NCBI GenBank assembly: GCA_003343805.1
Contig: QAKM01000044.1
Coordinates: 35,029 to 99,028, forward strand
Source: Bacillota bacterium
GTDB taxonomy: Bacteria; Bacillota; Clostridia; Christensenellales; Borkfalkiaceae
Reading direction: 5' to 3'
Length of the DNA stretch: 64,000 nt
This document shows positions 34,124-43,281 of the stretch, piece by piece. The notes below the pieces were generated by a model. The model saw only the letters and a program-made list of their open reading frames with translations. It searched no databases and was not told where the DNA came from. The position numbers were made by a program, and so were the translations under genes. Positions within the stretch are counted from its first letter, which is position 1. Each line of letters starts with the position of its first letter.

Positions 34124-35248
34124 TTACTGTTCAAATTCTTTTGCAACGTCCTGCAGCAACGTGCGGATGGGCAGGTGCTGCGGGCAGATGGCCTCGCACT
34201 TGCCGCAGCGGATGCAGTCACTTGCCTTTCCGCCGCCCGCCGCGTGTACGTTGTGATAGTAATAGTCGGCGTTCCGGCCTGCAAAGGTGCGCTTGGAATT
34301 GAGGCAGGCAAACAGATCGGGGATGGGAATGCGTTTGGGGCATTGATCGGTGCAGTAGCGGCACGCCGTACACGGGATGATGTTCTGCGCGCGGAAGATC
34401 TCGCGCACCTTTTCGATCGCCTCCGATTCCTCGGCAGAGAGCGGCCGGAAGTCCTTCATGAAGCCGATGTTTTCCGTCATCATCTGCATATTTCCCATGC
34501 CCGAAAGGACCATGGCGATGCCCTCGAAGCCGGCGGCAAAGCGGATGGCGTAGCTTGCAGGGCTTCCGCCGTTCAGCGTCTCGATGATCTGCTTTGCTCC
34601 CGTGGGAAGGTTGACGAGGCTCCCACCCTTGACGGGCTCCATGACGATGACGGGCTTGCCGAATTTGCGGCACACCTCGTAGCACTTGCGGCTCTCGACG
34701 GAGGGGTCTTCATAGTCCACATAGTTGAATTGGATCTGAACGGCGTCCACTTCGGGATAGGTCGAAAGGATGCGCTCCAAAACTTCCGCTTTGTCGTGGA
34801 AGGAGAGGCCGACGCAGCTCACCTTCCCCTCTGCCTTGAGCGCGAACGCCGTCTCATAGGCGCGGCAGCGCTTATACTTTTCAAAGTTGTTGCGATCCTG
34901 CGCGTGCATGAGATAGAAGTCGAAGTATTCCACGCCGCAGGCCTCGAGCTGGCTTTCAAAGAAGGGACGGATATCCTCCTCTTTGTTGAAGTAATTGGAC
35001 GTGAGTTTATCCGTAAGGACGTAATCTTCCCGCGGATAACGCGAGGTCAGCGCCGCTTTCAGGGCGGGTTCACTCTTGCCTTCAAGATACCCGTGCGCCG
35101 TGTCGAAATAGTTGAACCCGGCGGCGAGGAAGGCATCCACCATCTTGGTGAACTCTTCCATGTCCACTTCCTTCCCCTGCATGGGCAGGCGCATACAGCC
35201 GAAGCCGAAATTCTTTTTGACTTTGGGATCGAGGATGACTTTTTCCAT
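34124..35248 (-). CDS. Aldo/keto reductase with C-terminal 2x[4Fe-4S] ferredoxin domain
   Basis: 374-residue fusion. Residues 1-285 form an AKR barrel with YFDTAHGY (catalytic Asp and Tyr) and YLMHAQ (active-site His). The C-terminal part carries two ferredoxin-type motifs, CTACRYCTDQCP and CIRCGKCEAICP, each able to hold a [4Fe-4S] cluster. Such proteins are common in anaerobes; the electron donor and substrate are generally unknown. The gene follows the FAD/rhodanese oxidoreductase by 20 nt and precedes the S-component by 26 nt on the same strand, so it is the second gene of a four-gene operon. Confidence 0.92.
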   Translation of the reverse strand: MEKVILDPKVKKNFGFGCMRLPMQGKEVDMEEFTKMVDAFLAAGFNYFDTAHGYLEGKSEPALKAALTSRYPREDYVLTDKLTSNYFNKEEDIRPFFESQLEACGVEYFDFYLMHAQDRNNFEKYKRCRAYETAFALKAEGKVSCVGLSFHDKAEVLERILSTYPEVDAVQIQFNYVDYEDPSVESRKCYEVCRKFGKPVIVMEPVKGGSLVNLPTGAKQIIETLNGGSPASYAIRFAAGFEGIAMVLSGMGNMQMMTENIGFMKDFRPLSAEESEAIEKVREIFRAQNIIPCTACRYCTDQCPKRIPIPDLFACLNSKRTFAGRNADYYYHNVHAAGGGKASDCIRCGKCEAICPQHLPIRTLLQDVAKEFEQ

Positions 35249-35268
35249 GGTTGCTCCTTATAACGAGG

Positions 35269-36903
35269 TTATCTTCTGACGAGCCCGGCGCGTTTCAGAA
35301 GCGCATAGGCGCGGTAGCCGCCCGAAAGGTCGATGGCGTCAAAGCCGTTCTGGCGCAGGATGCGCGTGGCAATGTAGCCGCGCAGCCCCACCATGCAGGC
35401 GACGGAAATGGGCCTGTCCTTGGGGAGTTCGTCGAGATGATCCCGCAGTACATCGAGCGGGATATTGACCGCATTCGGGAATGCGCCCACCGTCTGAAGC
35501 TCCTGCGGGTTCCGCACGTCAAGGAGGAAGGTGTCTTCGGTGAGTTCATCGGGCGTCATCATGGGGCAGAGCCCGGAAAGCTCGTTTTCGGCGACAAAAC
35601 CGAGCATATTGACGGGGCTCTTGGCGGAATTGAAGGGCGGCGCATAGCACAGCTCGAGTTCGGCAAGGTCGTGCACGGTGCCGCCGAGTTTCATGACGGC
35701 AGCAATGACGTCGATCTGTTTTTCCACATATTCGCTCCCCACCGCCTGCGCGCCGAGGATGCGCCCTTCCGCGTCATACAAAAGTTTCATGGCGATCGAG
35801 GTGCCGCCCGGGTAGTAGCCCGCGTGCGAGAGCGGGAAGGTATAGATCTTGCGGTACGCAGTCCCTGTGCGTTTGAGCTGTTTTTCGTTCTGTCCGACGC
35901 AGGCGCCGACCGTCCCGAACGCGCGCACGACGCTGGCGCCGAGCACTCTCCGTCCGTTCTCCTCTCGGCCGCCCAGAACGTTGGCGGCAACGCTCCTGCC
36001 CTGTCGGTTGGCAGGCCCGGCGAGCGGCACCAACGCCTCCTTTCCGTCGGCGCCGAGGACGGTGATTGCATCCCCCGCCGCGAAGATGTCGGGATCGGAC
36101 GTACACATCCGGTCGTCGACGGCAACGCCGCCGTTCTCTGCGATTTTGAGGCCCGCAGCTTTGGCGAGCGCCGTTTCGGGCGCGACGCCGAGCGCGAGCA
36201 CGACAGCGCCCGTCTGCGCCTTGAAACCGTCCGTAAAGGTCACGATGAGGGCATTTTCCTGCTTTTCGATCGTCTTGACGCCCGTATTTGTCCGGACCGT
36301 GACGCCGCCTTTTTCGAGTGCATCCTGCAGGAGCAGGGCAAGCTCGGGATCGAAGGGCGGCATGATCTGCGGCGCAAACTCCGCAAGCGTCACTTTGAGC
36401 CCGCGGTGCACGAGATTTTCCGCCATCTCCACGCCGATAAAGCCGCCGCCCGCGATGAGCACTTCGCGCGTTCCCGTCCCTTTGAGATAGGCATCGAGCG
36501 AAAGTGTATCGTGGACATCGCGCAGGGTGAACACCCCTTCTCCGCCCAATCCGAACGTCTTAGGCGAAGCACCGGGCGTCAGAACGAGTTTCTCGTAGCT
36601 CTCCTGATACTCCCCTTCGGGTGTGCGGACGGTGACGGTGTGTTTCTCCCGGTCGATGGCCGTGACCTCCGAGCGGATGCGCACGTCGATGCGGAACCGA
36701 TCCCGAAGCAGCGCGGGAGATGCGACGGTGAGTGCGCTCTCCTCCCGGATGATGCCGCCCAGATAATAGGGAAGCCCGCAGTTGGCATAAGAGATGTTTT
36801 CACCGCGCTCGAAGAGCACGATCTCGGCATCTTCCGAGAGGCGTCTCAGCCTTGCAGCGCAGCTCGCGCCGCCGGCAACGCCGCCGACAATGATCACTTT
36901 CAT
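35269..36903 (-). CDS. CoA-disulfide reductase-like FAD oxidoreductase fused to rhodanese
   Basis: 544-residue pyridine nucleotide-disulfide oxidoreductase with a C-terminal rhodanese domain. The FAD site IIVGGVAGGASCA is at the N terminus, and Cys42 (YANCGLPYY) is the single redox cysteine typical of CoA-disulfide/polysulfide reductases. A second dinucleotide fold (IAGGGFIGVEMAE) binds NAD(P)H. The rhodanese domain from about residue 445 has the active-site Cys503 in ACMVGLRG. Characterised relatives reduce CoA persulfides, polysulfide or CoA disulfide. First gene of its operon, behind an unusual promoter with a palindromic spacer. Confidence 0.92.
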   Translation of the reverse strand: MKVIIVGGVAGGASCAARLRRLSEDAEIVLFERGENISYANCGLPYYLGGIIREESALTVASPALLRDRFRIDVRIRSEVTAIDREKHTVTVRTPEGEYQESYEKLVLTPGASPKTFGLGGEGVFTLRDVHDTLSLDAYLKGTGTREVLIAGGGFIGVEMAENLVHRGLKVTLAEFAPQIMPPFDPELALLLQDALEKGGVTVRTNTGVKTIEKQENALIVTFTDGFKAQTGAVVLALGVAPETALAKAAGLKIAENGGVAVDDRMCTSDPDIFAAGDAITVLGADGKEALVPLAGPANRQGRSVAANVLGGREENGRRVLGASVVRAFGTVGACVGQNEKQLKRTGTAYRKIYTFPLSHAGYYPGGTSIAMKLLYDAEGRILGAQAVGSEYVEKQIDVIAAVMKLGGTVHDLAELELCYAPPFNSAKSPVNMLGFVAENELSGLCPMMTPDELTEDTFLLDVRNPQELQTVGAFPNAVNIPLDVLRDHLDELPKDRPISVACMVGLRGYIATRILRQNGFDAIDLSGGYRAYALLKRAGLVRR

Positions 36904-36940
36904 TCCTGTTTCCTCCTATCACAAAAAATGCTCTTATAAC

Positions 36941-36969
36941 ATGATAGCGCGCCAAAGGCGCGCTGTCAA
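36941..36969 (-). promoter_or_regulatory. Promoter with palindromic operator filling the spacer
   Basis: Minus strand: TTGACA (36964-36969), exactly 17 nt, TATCAT (36941-36946). The whole spacer is the perfect palindrome GCGCGCC-TTT-GGCGCGC; including the flanking A and T it is 19 bp (36946-36964). It drives the FAD/rhodanese operon. A dimeric regulator bound here would sit directly between the hexamers. Confidence 0.78.
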
Positions 36970-36984
36970 GATGTGCAGAGAAAT

Positions 36985-37689
36985 TCATTTTATTTCACCT
37001 GCCTCTAAAAGGATGCGGGCGAGCTCCTTCGCTTCGGGCGGCGGAGAGAGCAGATCGCGCGGGTAAGGCGCGTCGATGGCAAGTTCACCGATGAGCTTCC
37101 CATGGCGGAGAACGAGTGCTCTCTGAGCGAGGAAAGCCGCCTCCCGGACGTCGTGCGTGACAAAGAGCACGGTGCCGCCTTCCTCGTCGCGGAGCGTTCG
37201 GACGAGCTCCATGAGCGTGCGCTTGAGGGCGAGATCGAGGGAAGAGAATGGCTCGTCCATCAGGAGAAGTTTGTGCGGGTATAAAAATGCCCGTGCGATG
37301 GAGACGCGCTGCTTCTCTCCGCCCGAGAGTTCGTGCGGGTAGGAGCCCTCCTTCCCCCTGAGTCCTACGCGCGCGAGCATTTCGCGGGCCCGGTCCCCTG
37401 CCTCCTTGGGAAGGACGAAGCGGATGTTCTCCTCGGCCGTCAGGTTGGGCAAAAGAAGCGCATCCTGAAAGAGATAGGAGCACCCCTCCCGCCGTTTGGC
37501 CTTGGGAAAGCGTTGGCCGTCGATCTCCCCTTCAAAGGGGATGAGTCCCATGATGCAGTTTAAGAGCGTCGTCTTTCCTGCGCCGCTCTCGCCGAGCACG
37601 GCCGTGATCTTCCCCTCTTCGATCGCAAGGGAGAGATCGTCAAGCGCCGTTGTGCCGCGGTATCGTTTGGTGATATGCGATAAGATCAT
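36985..37689 (-). CDS. ABC transporter ATP-binding protein (NitT/TauT type)
   Basis: 234-residue cytosolic ATPase of the nitrate/sulfonate/taurine ABC importer class. Walker A is GESGAGKTT (33-41), the signature is LSGGEKQR, and the Walker B segment LLLMDEPFSSLD is followed by the switch histidine in VTHD. The start at 37689 overlaps the permease stop by 4 nt and has GAGGTGG upstream; a longer open frame is rejected. It is the last gene of a TM1266-lipoprotein-permease-ATPase operon. The substrate cannot be predicted from the ATPase. Confidence 0.92.
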   Translation of the reverse strand: MILSHITKRYRGTTALDDLSLAIEEGKITAVLGESGAGKTTLLNCIMGLIPFEGEIDGQRFPKAKRREGCSYLFQDALLLPNLTAEENIRFVLPKEAGDRAREMLARVGLRGKEGSYPHELSGGEKQRVSIARAFLYPHKLLLMDEPFSSLDLALKRTLMELVRTLRDEEGGTVLFVTHDVREAAFLAQRALVLRHGKLIGELAIDAPYPRDLLSPPPEAKELARILLEAGEIK

Positions 37690-38429
37690 GTCCGCCACCT
37701 CACGCAATATTTTGCAAGGAGCGCACACAGGCCCTCCAGCACAAAGCCCAGAAGGACCGCCACGATCGTGAGGGCGAGCAAGCGGGGCATCTCCACAAAG
37801 AGCTTGGCCTCCTGCATCATTCCGCCCAGGCTTTTGGCGGTCGAGGAGAGCACTTCGCCCGAGACGGTGATCTTGAGCCCCATCGAGAGGATGGCTCCCG
37901 CCTGTTTCAGAATGGAGGGCGCGGAGAGCGGAAGATACATCCGGAAGGCCTGTTTGGTCCGCGTGATCCCATAGGCGCGGGAGAGCGCTCCGTAGCTTTC
38001 GTGTACTTCGTCCATCGAAGCGAGGGCGGCCGCATAGGCGGCGGGAAAGAGCACCAGAGCCGATACGATGACGGGAGCCACGGAGGGCGTCGTCCAGATG
38101 AGAAGGATGAGGATGACTGCCATCGTGGGCAGCGTGCGGAGGACGGAGACGACGGGCGCGAGAAAAAATCGGATGCCGTCAAAGAGACGGGCAAGGAGTG
38201 CGAGGCCTATCCCCAAGAGCACGGAGACGGCAAAGGCGAGCAGCGTCCGCCACAGGCTGTTGAGGAGCGCACGCCAAAACGCTCCCTCCCCCAGGACCTG
38301 GAGGAGAGAGTGGATGGTCTCCGAAAAGGAGGGAAGGATGTAGTCGTTGGCGATGAAGCGGTAGGCGACGATCCATAAGAGCCAGACCGCGATGAGCGCC
38401 CCGACGGAAAAGAAGATGCGCTGTTTCAA
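37686..38429 (-). CDS. ABC transporter permease (NitT/TauT type)
   Basis: 247-residue inner-membrane permease with about six helices. The EAA loop appears as SRAYGITRTKQAFRMYLPLSAPSI, placing it in the binding-protein-dependent importer class with SsuC and TauC. It lies 4 nt after the binding-protein gene and overlaps the ATPase start, so the three subunits are co-translated. The substrate is unknown. Confidence 0.9.
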   Translation of the reverse strand: MKQRIFFSVGALIAVWLLWIVAYRFIANDYILPSFSETIHSLLQVLGEGAFWRALLNSLWRTLLAFAVSVLLGIGLALLARLFDGIRFFLAPVVSVLRTLPTMAVILILLIWTTPSVAPVIVSALVLFPAAYAAALASMDEVHESYGALSRAYGITRTKQAFRMYLPLSAPSILKQAGAILSMGLKITVSGEVLSSTAKSLGGMMQEAKLFVEMPRLLALTIVAVLLGFVLEGLCALLAKYCVRWRT

Positions 38430-38433
38430 AGTC

Positions 38434-39459
38434 TTATGCGTTGTAGAAGAAGGCGTCGGAGACGGCTTTGGCCGCGCTCTCGTTGACGGCGATAAGCTCC
38501 TCGAGGAAGGCGTTCACCCGTTGCTTGCACGCTCTTGCCGTTGTGAAACGGACGGAGCAGTTCGCAATGACTTCGCTCGTCAGGTTGTTGGCGTTGAAGG
38601 AAGCGGAAAGCCCTTCCGTGCGCACGCCGTCGAGGGCTGAGAGCACCGTCTCGGGCGTCACCGTCTCAAGATATGTTCCGCTCTCTTCCATGTAGGAGAG
38701 CATGGTCTTCACCACGTCTTTGTCGGTTTTATCGCCTTCGAGGACGGTCTTTTTTGCAACGAGCACGGCTTGCGGGTACCCCTCTTCGCCGCCGTACAAT
38801 TCCTGAAGATCTCCTGCCATGCGGAAGGGCTTTGCGGCGCTTGCCGTTCCCTTGATCTTGGTGCTGGCGGCGGGTTCGGGGCAGAGATAGTAGTCGCATC
38901 CCCCCGCGGGCGTGACGTTTGCGGGGTCGAAGGCGATGAGATTGACCTTGTCTTCTGCCTTCTCGCCGCCGTTTTCGACGATCTGATAGTCGATACCGTA
39001 CTTGTTGAGCACAGCCTGCAGCGTGAGTCCCGGCACATTGGGGAGCTGCACCACCCCCACCGACTTGCCGACAAGCGTCGATAAATTGTCTTGGGTCAGG
39101 TCCTCGTTGTCCTCCGCCGAGAGGAAAAAGAGGTTTCCGTTCGTTACCGTGCCGAGCATCTGGTAGACGGTACCCGTGCCGAGGATCTTGCTCGCCGCAT
39201 TGACGGGCAGGATGCAGAAGTCCGCTTCGGGCTCTTCTCCCGTGACATAGGTTTGGATGGTCGAAGAGTCGACGACGTGATATTCAAATTTTTCCGCTTT
39301 ATCTTCGATGGCATTCACGAGGGCGAGCGCGGGCGCGCCGTCGGGCGCATAGACGGAATACGTTTTGGCGGTATCGGCGTCTTGTTTGCAGGCGGCCAAG
39401 CCGAGTGCTGCGGCGCCGAGAAAAATTGCGCCGAGTGCGAGTGAGACAGGGTGTTTCAT
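38434..39459 (-). CDS. ABC transporter substrate-binding lipoprotein
   Basis: 341-residue extracytoplasmic binding protein anchored as a lipoprotein: the signal peptide ends in the lipobox LAAC with the cysteine near residue 24. The two-lobed NMT1/TauA-like fold is suggested by DGAPALALVNAI, the LPVNAASKIL segment and VGVVQLPNVPG. It starts behind AAAGGAG, 12 nt after the TM1266 gene. Binding proteins in this genomic setting recur in anaerobic Clostridia beside TM1266 genes, but I know of no established ligand. Confidence 0.88.
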   Translation of the reverse strand: MKHPVSLALGAIFLGAAALGLAACKQDADTAKTYSVYAPDGAPALALVNAIEDKAEKFEYHVVDSSTIQTYVTGEEPEADFCILPVNAASKILGTGTVYQMLGTVTNGNLFFLSAEDNEDLTQDNLSTLVGKSVGVVQLPNVPGLTLQAVLNKYGIDYQIVENGGEKAEDKVNLIAFDPANVTPAGGCDYYLCPEPAASTKIKGTASAAKPFRMAGDLQELYGGEEGYPQAVLVAKKTVLEGDKTDKDVVKTMLSYMEESGTYLETVTPETVLSALDGVRTEGLSASFNANNLTSEVIANCSVRFTTARACKQRVNAFLEELIAVNESAAKAVSDAFFYNA

Positions 39460-39471
39460 ACAAGAACTCCT

Positions 39472-39723
39472 TTAATATTTGCTGAATAAAGTCTTGGCGC
39501 TCACGCCGGGAAGATTGCCGATCTTGCCCGTGAGCGCGTTGATCGCCGGAAGCGGCGCGTCGAGGACGACGCACAGCACCGAGACGTTCTTTTCGCGGTA
39601 CGGGATGCCCATCCTTCCCACGATATACTCTCCGTATTCGGAGAGATAGCCGTTGAGGGCGGGCGTCGCGGCGCGGTCCTCCACGATGACGGAGAGCACG
39701 GCAATGCGCTTTTCTTCGGACAT
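39472..39723 (-). CDS. TM1266-type iron-only hydrogenase system putative regulator
   Basis: 83-residue protein matching the small TM1266 family, annotated as a putative regulator of [FeFe]-hydrogenase systems because it often sits near hydEFG. The fold is ACT/ferredoxin-like; conserved pieces here are KRIAVLSVIVEDR, GRMGIPYREKNVSVLCVVLDA and the C-terminal GKIGNLPGVSAKTLFSK. There is no DNA-binding domain, so direct transcription control is unlikely unless it works through a partner. It is the first gene of the ABC operon, with a strong AAGGAGG site and a leader of about 110 nt. No hydrogenase or maturase gene is in the window. Confidence 0.9.
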   Translation of the reverse strand: MSEEKRIAVLSVIVEDRAATPALNGYLSEYGEYIVGRMGIPYREKNVSVLCVVLDAPLPAINALTGKIGNLPGVSAKTLFSKY

Positions 39724-39839
39724 AAAAAGACCTCCTTCCCTGCGCGGAAAAGAGGCGAAAAGAAGGGCGCACGGATACGCCGCACATTGCGTTTTCGGCT
39801 CTTTACGGTCAGAAAGACTCTTTCCGCTCAGATGTTCCT

Positions 39840-39868
39840 ATTTTAACACTTTTTTAGAAAGAAAGCAA
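39840..39868 (-). promoter_or_regulatory. Promoter of the TM1266-ABC operon
   Basis: Minus strand: TTGCTT (39863-39868), 17 nt, TAAAAT (39840-39845). The untranslated leader to 39724 is about 110 nt and GC-rich; I could not match it to a riboswitch class I know. Confidence 0.6.
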
Positions 39869-39930
39869 GGGAAAGCGCGGTTTCTTGCAAAATTTCCCCT
39901 CTTTTCGGGCCATGATCCCCTCTTTTCTGC

Positions 39931-39960
39931 AAAAAAAGGAGCCGATGTGTTTCGGCTCCT
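39931..39960 (-). terminator. Intrinsic terminator after clpX
   Basis: Minus strand: AGGAGCCGA, 6-nt loop, TCGGCTCCT, with the T7 run overlapping the last base pair. Ends the tig-clpP-clpX operon. Confidence 0.87.
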
Positions 39961-39968
39961 GCTGTTCT

Positions 39969-41204
39969 TTATGCGGTTTTTTTGTAGACGAGGGTGGGCT
40001 TGTCGCCGTTCATCACACATCCCTTGGTGATGATGACCTCTTCCACATTGTTTTTGCCGGGGATGTCGTACATGACGTCCGTCATCAGCCCTTCGATGAT
40101 CGTCCTCAGGCCTCGGGCACCCGTCTTTAAGCGGATGGCGGTGTTTGCGATCTCACGCACGGCGTCGTCCTCTACCGTGAGCTTGACGCCGTCCAGCCCC
40201 ACCAGCTTCTGATACTGCTTGATGATAGCATTTCTCGGCTGCGTAAGGATGTTGACGAGCGCATCTTCATCGAGCGCCTGCAAACTCACGACGATCGGGA
40301 TACGGCCGACAAATTCCGGGATGAGCCCGAACTTGGTGAGATCCTGCGGCTTGACGTCGTCAAGGAGCGTATAGTCCACTTCGTTTGCGCCCATCTTGAC
40401 GTTGCCGCCGAAGCCGAGCCCTGCATCGTCCTTGCGGGCGGCGACGATCTTGTCGAGCCCGACGAATGCACCGCCGCAGATGAAGAGGATGTTGGTCGTA
40501 TCGATGCGCATACAGTCCTGCTGAGGGTGCTTTCTTCCGCCCTGCGGAGGAACGTTTGCGACCGTCGATTCGATGATCTTCAGAAGTGCCTGCTGCACGC
40601 CTTCGCCCGAGACGTCGCGCGTGATCGAGACGTTTTCGCCCTTTCTCGCGATCTTATCGATCTCGTCGATATAGATGATGCCGTGCTGCGCCTTTTCGAT
40701 GTCATAGTCGGCGTTCTGGATGAGCTTTAAGAGGATGTTTTCGACATCCTCGCCCACATAGCCCGCTTCCGTCAAAGTCGTTGCGTCGCACGTTGCAAAG
40801 GGAACGTTTAAGATCTTTGCAAGCGTACGGGCGAGCAGCGTCTTGCCGCTTCCCGTGGGGCCGAGGAGCAGGATGTTGCTCTTCTCGATCTCCACGTCGT
40901 CATCGTCCTTCTTGCCCTCTGCAAGGGAATTGATGCGCTTGTAGTGGTTGTAGACGGCAACGGAGAGAACGCGCTTTGCCTTGTCCTGCCCGATGATATA
41001 GTGGTCGAGCTCTTCCTTGATCTCGCTCGGCTTTTTCAGCGGGACTTTTTCCTGCTGAGAGGAAGAGGGCATCTTGTCGAGCATATCTTTGCAAAGCTCC
41101 ACGCATTCATCGCAGATGTAGATCCCGTCGGGACCGGCGATCAGCTTTTTTGTCTTGGATTTTTCCTTTCCGCAAAAAGAACAGCTCGGTTCGTATTTAC
41201 CCAT
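39969..41204 (-). CDS. clpX: ATP-dependent Clp protease ATP-binding subunit ClpX
   Basis: 411-residue AAA+ unfoldase that feeds substrates into ClpP. The N-terminal zinc finger uses Cys8, Cys11, Cys31 and Cys34. Walker A is GPTGSGKT (115-122), Walker B is [12 protein letters not shown], and the IGF-type ClpP-docking loop region and arginine finger are in the expected order. Length is normal. A GGAGG site precedes the ATG, 21 nt after clpP. Third gene of the classical tig-clpP-clpX operon, with a terminator following. Confidence 0.97.
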   Translation of the reverse strand: MGKYEPSCSFCGKEKSKTKKLIAGPDGIYICDECVELCKDMLDKMPSSSQQEKVPLKKPSEIKEELDHYIIGQDKAKRVLSVAVYNHYKRINSLAEGKKDDDDVEIEKSNILLLGPTGSGKTLLARTLAKILNVPFATCDATTLTEAGYVGEDVENILLKLIQNADYDIEKAQHGIIYIDEIDKIARKGENVSITRDVSGEGVQQALLKIIESTVANVPPQGGRKHPQQDCMRIDTTNILFICGGAFVGLDKIVAARKDDAGLGFGGNVKMGANEVDYTLLDDVKPQDLTKFGLIPEFVGRIPIVVSLQALDEDALVNILTQPRNAIIKQYQKLVGLDGVKLTVEDDAVREIANTAIRLKTGARGLRTIIEGLMTDVMYDIPGKNNVEEVIITKGCVMNGDKPTLVYKKTA

Positions 41205-41225
41205 TTGATCCTCCGGATAGATTGA

Positions 41226-41816
41226 TTATCTCTTTTCGTACACGCGGTCGATCAGGCCGTAGGCAAGTGCCTCGTCGGCGGACAGGAAGTTGTCCCGATC
41301 CGTATCGCGCTCGATGAGCTCGAGCGGCTTGCCCGTGTTGGCGGCAAGGATGCGGTTGAGCTTTTCCTTGGTCCTTAAGATGTGTTCCGCGTGGATCTTG
41401 ATGTCGCTCGCCTGCCCCTGCGCGCCGCCCAGAGGCTGGTGGATCATCACTTCGCTGTTTTTGAGTGCGAAGCGCTTCCCCTTTGCACCCGATGAAAGCA
41501 GGAATGCTGCCATGCTTGCCGCCATGCCGATGCAAATGGTAGAGACGTCGCACTTGATATAATTCATCGTGTCGTAAATGGCCATGCCTGCCGTCACAGA
41601 GCCGCCGGGGCTGTTGATATACAGGCTGATGTCCTTGCCGGGATCCTTGCCCTCGAGGTAGATGAGCTGGGCGACGACCGTATTCGCAACGGCGTCGTCG
41701 ATCTCCCCCGAGAGGAAGATGATGCGGTCCTCGAGGAGGCGGGAGTAGAGGTCATAGCTCCGCTCGCCGCCCGACGTGCGCTCCACGACATAGGGAATGA
41801 GCACGTTTTTCTCCAT
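41226..41816 (-). CDS. clpP: ATP-dependent Clp protease proteolytic subunit ClpP
   Basis: 196-residue serine peptidase that forms the tetradecameric chamber. The catalytic triad is Ser101 (GMAASMAAF), His126 (MIHQP) and Asp175, with spacing identical to E. coli ClpP. The ATG overlaps the tig stop by one base (TAATG), so translation is coupled. Only one clpP copy is visible in the window. Confidence 0.97.
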   Translation of the reverse strand: MEKNVLIPYVVERTSGGERSYDLYSRLLEDRIIFLSGEIDDAVANTVVAQLIYLEGKDPGKDISLYINSPGGSVTAGMAIYDTMNYIKCDVSTICIGMAASMAAFLLSSGAKGKRFALKNSEVMIHQPLGGAQGQASDIKIHAEHILRTKEKLNRILAANTGKPLELIERDTDRDNFLSADEALAYGLIDRVYEKR

Positions 41817-43120
41817 TACTTGCTCTCCTCTTGCTTGATCATTTCGTTATTTTCTTTCAGGAAGTTAAACAGCTTCGTCACCTTGATGTCGGACTCGATG
41901 TACTCGAACTGACGGGGATCCATCGTCTTCTTGTACTCCTCTGCCTCTTTGCCGACGCTCTTGGCCTGCTCTGCGATCTTTTCGTCGATCTCTTCCTGCG
42001 TCGCTTCGATGTTCTCGAGCTTGATGATCTTCTCGACGATGAGCTGATGAAGGACGGTGCGCTTGCTCTCCTCGTCAAAGGTGTGCATATACGCCTCTCT
42101 CGTCGTGTTGAGATACTTGAGATAGTCGTCGAGGCGGATGCCCTGATACATGAGGTTGTACTCAAGGCGCTGCAGGGCAAACTCGTTCTGCTTGTCGATC
42201 ATGGCCTGCGGGATCTCTGCCTTGGCGCCCTTGGCGATCTCGGTGACGATGGAATTCTCCGTCTCATTGAGGGAACGGGAAGCGGCGTTGCGCTCGAGGC
42301 GCTCCTTCACTTTGGCGCGGTAAGCCTCGACGGAATCGCTGCCCATCTTCTTGGCGAACTCCTCGTCAAGCTCGGGAAGCACTTTGCCCGTGATCTTGTG
42401 AAGCGTGACCGTAAAGACGGCCTCCTTGCCCTTGAGCTCCTCTGCCTGATAGTCCTCGGGGAAGGTGACGGGAACGTCCTTCGTCTCGCCGATGTTCATG
42501 CCGACGACGCCTTCCTCAAACCCGGGGATGAACTGATGAGAGCCGAGCGTGAGGTCATAGCCCTGTGCCGTGCCGCCCTCAAATTCCTTGCCGTCCATCT
42601 TGCCCGTGAAGTCGATGTTGACGGTATCCGTCATCTGTGCGGCGCGGTCGGTCACCTCTTCGTCCTTTGCAAGGCGCAGTCTGGTCTCTTCGATGTCCTT
42701 GTCGACGTCGGCGTCCGAAACAGTATATACGAATTCGGGGATCTTTATACCCTTGTACGTTTCGATCTCCACATCGGGCTTGACGGGGACGTCTGCAATG
42801 AGCACGACCTTCTCGTCGGAAATGTCGTCGACGGAGAGCGAAGGATCGCCGACTGCCGTGAAGTTGTCCTTCTCCTTGTCAAGGATGGCGCCGTAGTGTT
42901 CGCCATAGAGGATATTGAGAGCGTCTTCATAGAAGAGCCCTTTGCCGTAATACATCTCAAGGACGTTCTTGGGGACCTTGCCCTTGCGGAACCCGTTGAC
43001 GGCATACTTGCCGCGGTTCTGCTGATAAGCCTTGTTGATGGCTTCGTTCCACTCTTCGGGCGTGAAGGTGATCGTGATCTTGACGGTGCTCTTTTCAGCG
43101 TTCTCTACCTGGTAATTCAT
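41816..43120 (-). CDS. tig: Trigger factor
   Basis: 434-residue ribosome-associated chaperone and peptidyl-prolyl isomerase. The N-terminal ribosome-binding domain contains the signature [10 protein letters not shown] (docking to L23). An FKBP-type PPIase domain lies at about 155-245 ([28 protein letters not shown] is spread across it), and the helical C-terminal arms form the substrate cradle. The start at 43120 has GAGGAGC upstream and matches the family start; the longer open frame is rejected. First gene of tig-clpP-clpX, divergent from rqcH. Confidence 0.96.
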   Translation of the reverse strand: MNYQVENAEKSTVKITITFTPEEWNEAINKAYQQNRGKYAVNGFRKGKVPKNVLEMYYGKGLFYEDALNILYGEHYGAILDKEKDNFTAVGDPSLSVDDISDEKVVLIADVPVKPDVEIETYKGIKIPEFVYTVSDADVDKDIEETRLRLAKDEEVTDRAAQMTDTVNIDFTGKMDGKEFEGGTAQGYDLTLGSHQFIPGFEEGVVGMNIGETKDVPVTFPEDYQAEELKGKEAVFTVTLHKITGKVLPELDEEFAKKMGSDSVEAYRAKVKERLERNAASRSLNETENSIVTEIAKGAKAEIPQAMIDKQNEFALQRLEYNLMYQGIRLDDYLKYLNTTREAYMHTFDEESKRTVLHQLIVEKIIKLENIEATQEEIDEKIAEQAKSVGKEAEEYKKTMDPRQFEYIESDIKVTKLFNFLKENNEMIKQEESK

Positions 43121-43222
43121 AAATTGCTCCTCATTTTTCCGACGGTGCGTATTGTTGTTTCTGATCGGATATTTTTGCCTAACTATTTTAACATAACGGG
43201 GCAAGAAAGAAAAGCGTTTTTA

Positions 43223-43251
43223 TTTACAATTTTGCTTTTTTCGGGTATAAT
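43223..43251 (+). promoter_or_regulatory. Promoter of rqcH
   Basis: TTTACA (43223-43228), 17 nt, TATAAT (43246-43251), 30 nt before the ATG, which has an AAGGAGG site. Confidence 0.75.
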
Positions 43252-43281
43252 GACATCGGATAACAGCAAGGAGGTTCCCCC

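Noticed and set aside
33523-34311. Upstream extension of the DUF1893 frame
   Set aside because: Arg/Ser/Pro-rich shadow of the S-component gene; the family and the ribosome-binding site place the start at 33522.
39724-39833. Known riboswitch in the TM1266 operon leader
   Set aside because: I compared it with TPP, c-di-GMP, fluoride and preQ1 consensus pieces from memory and found no match.
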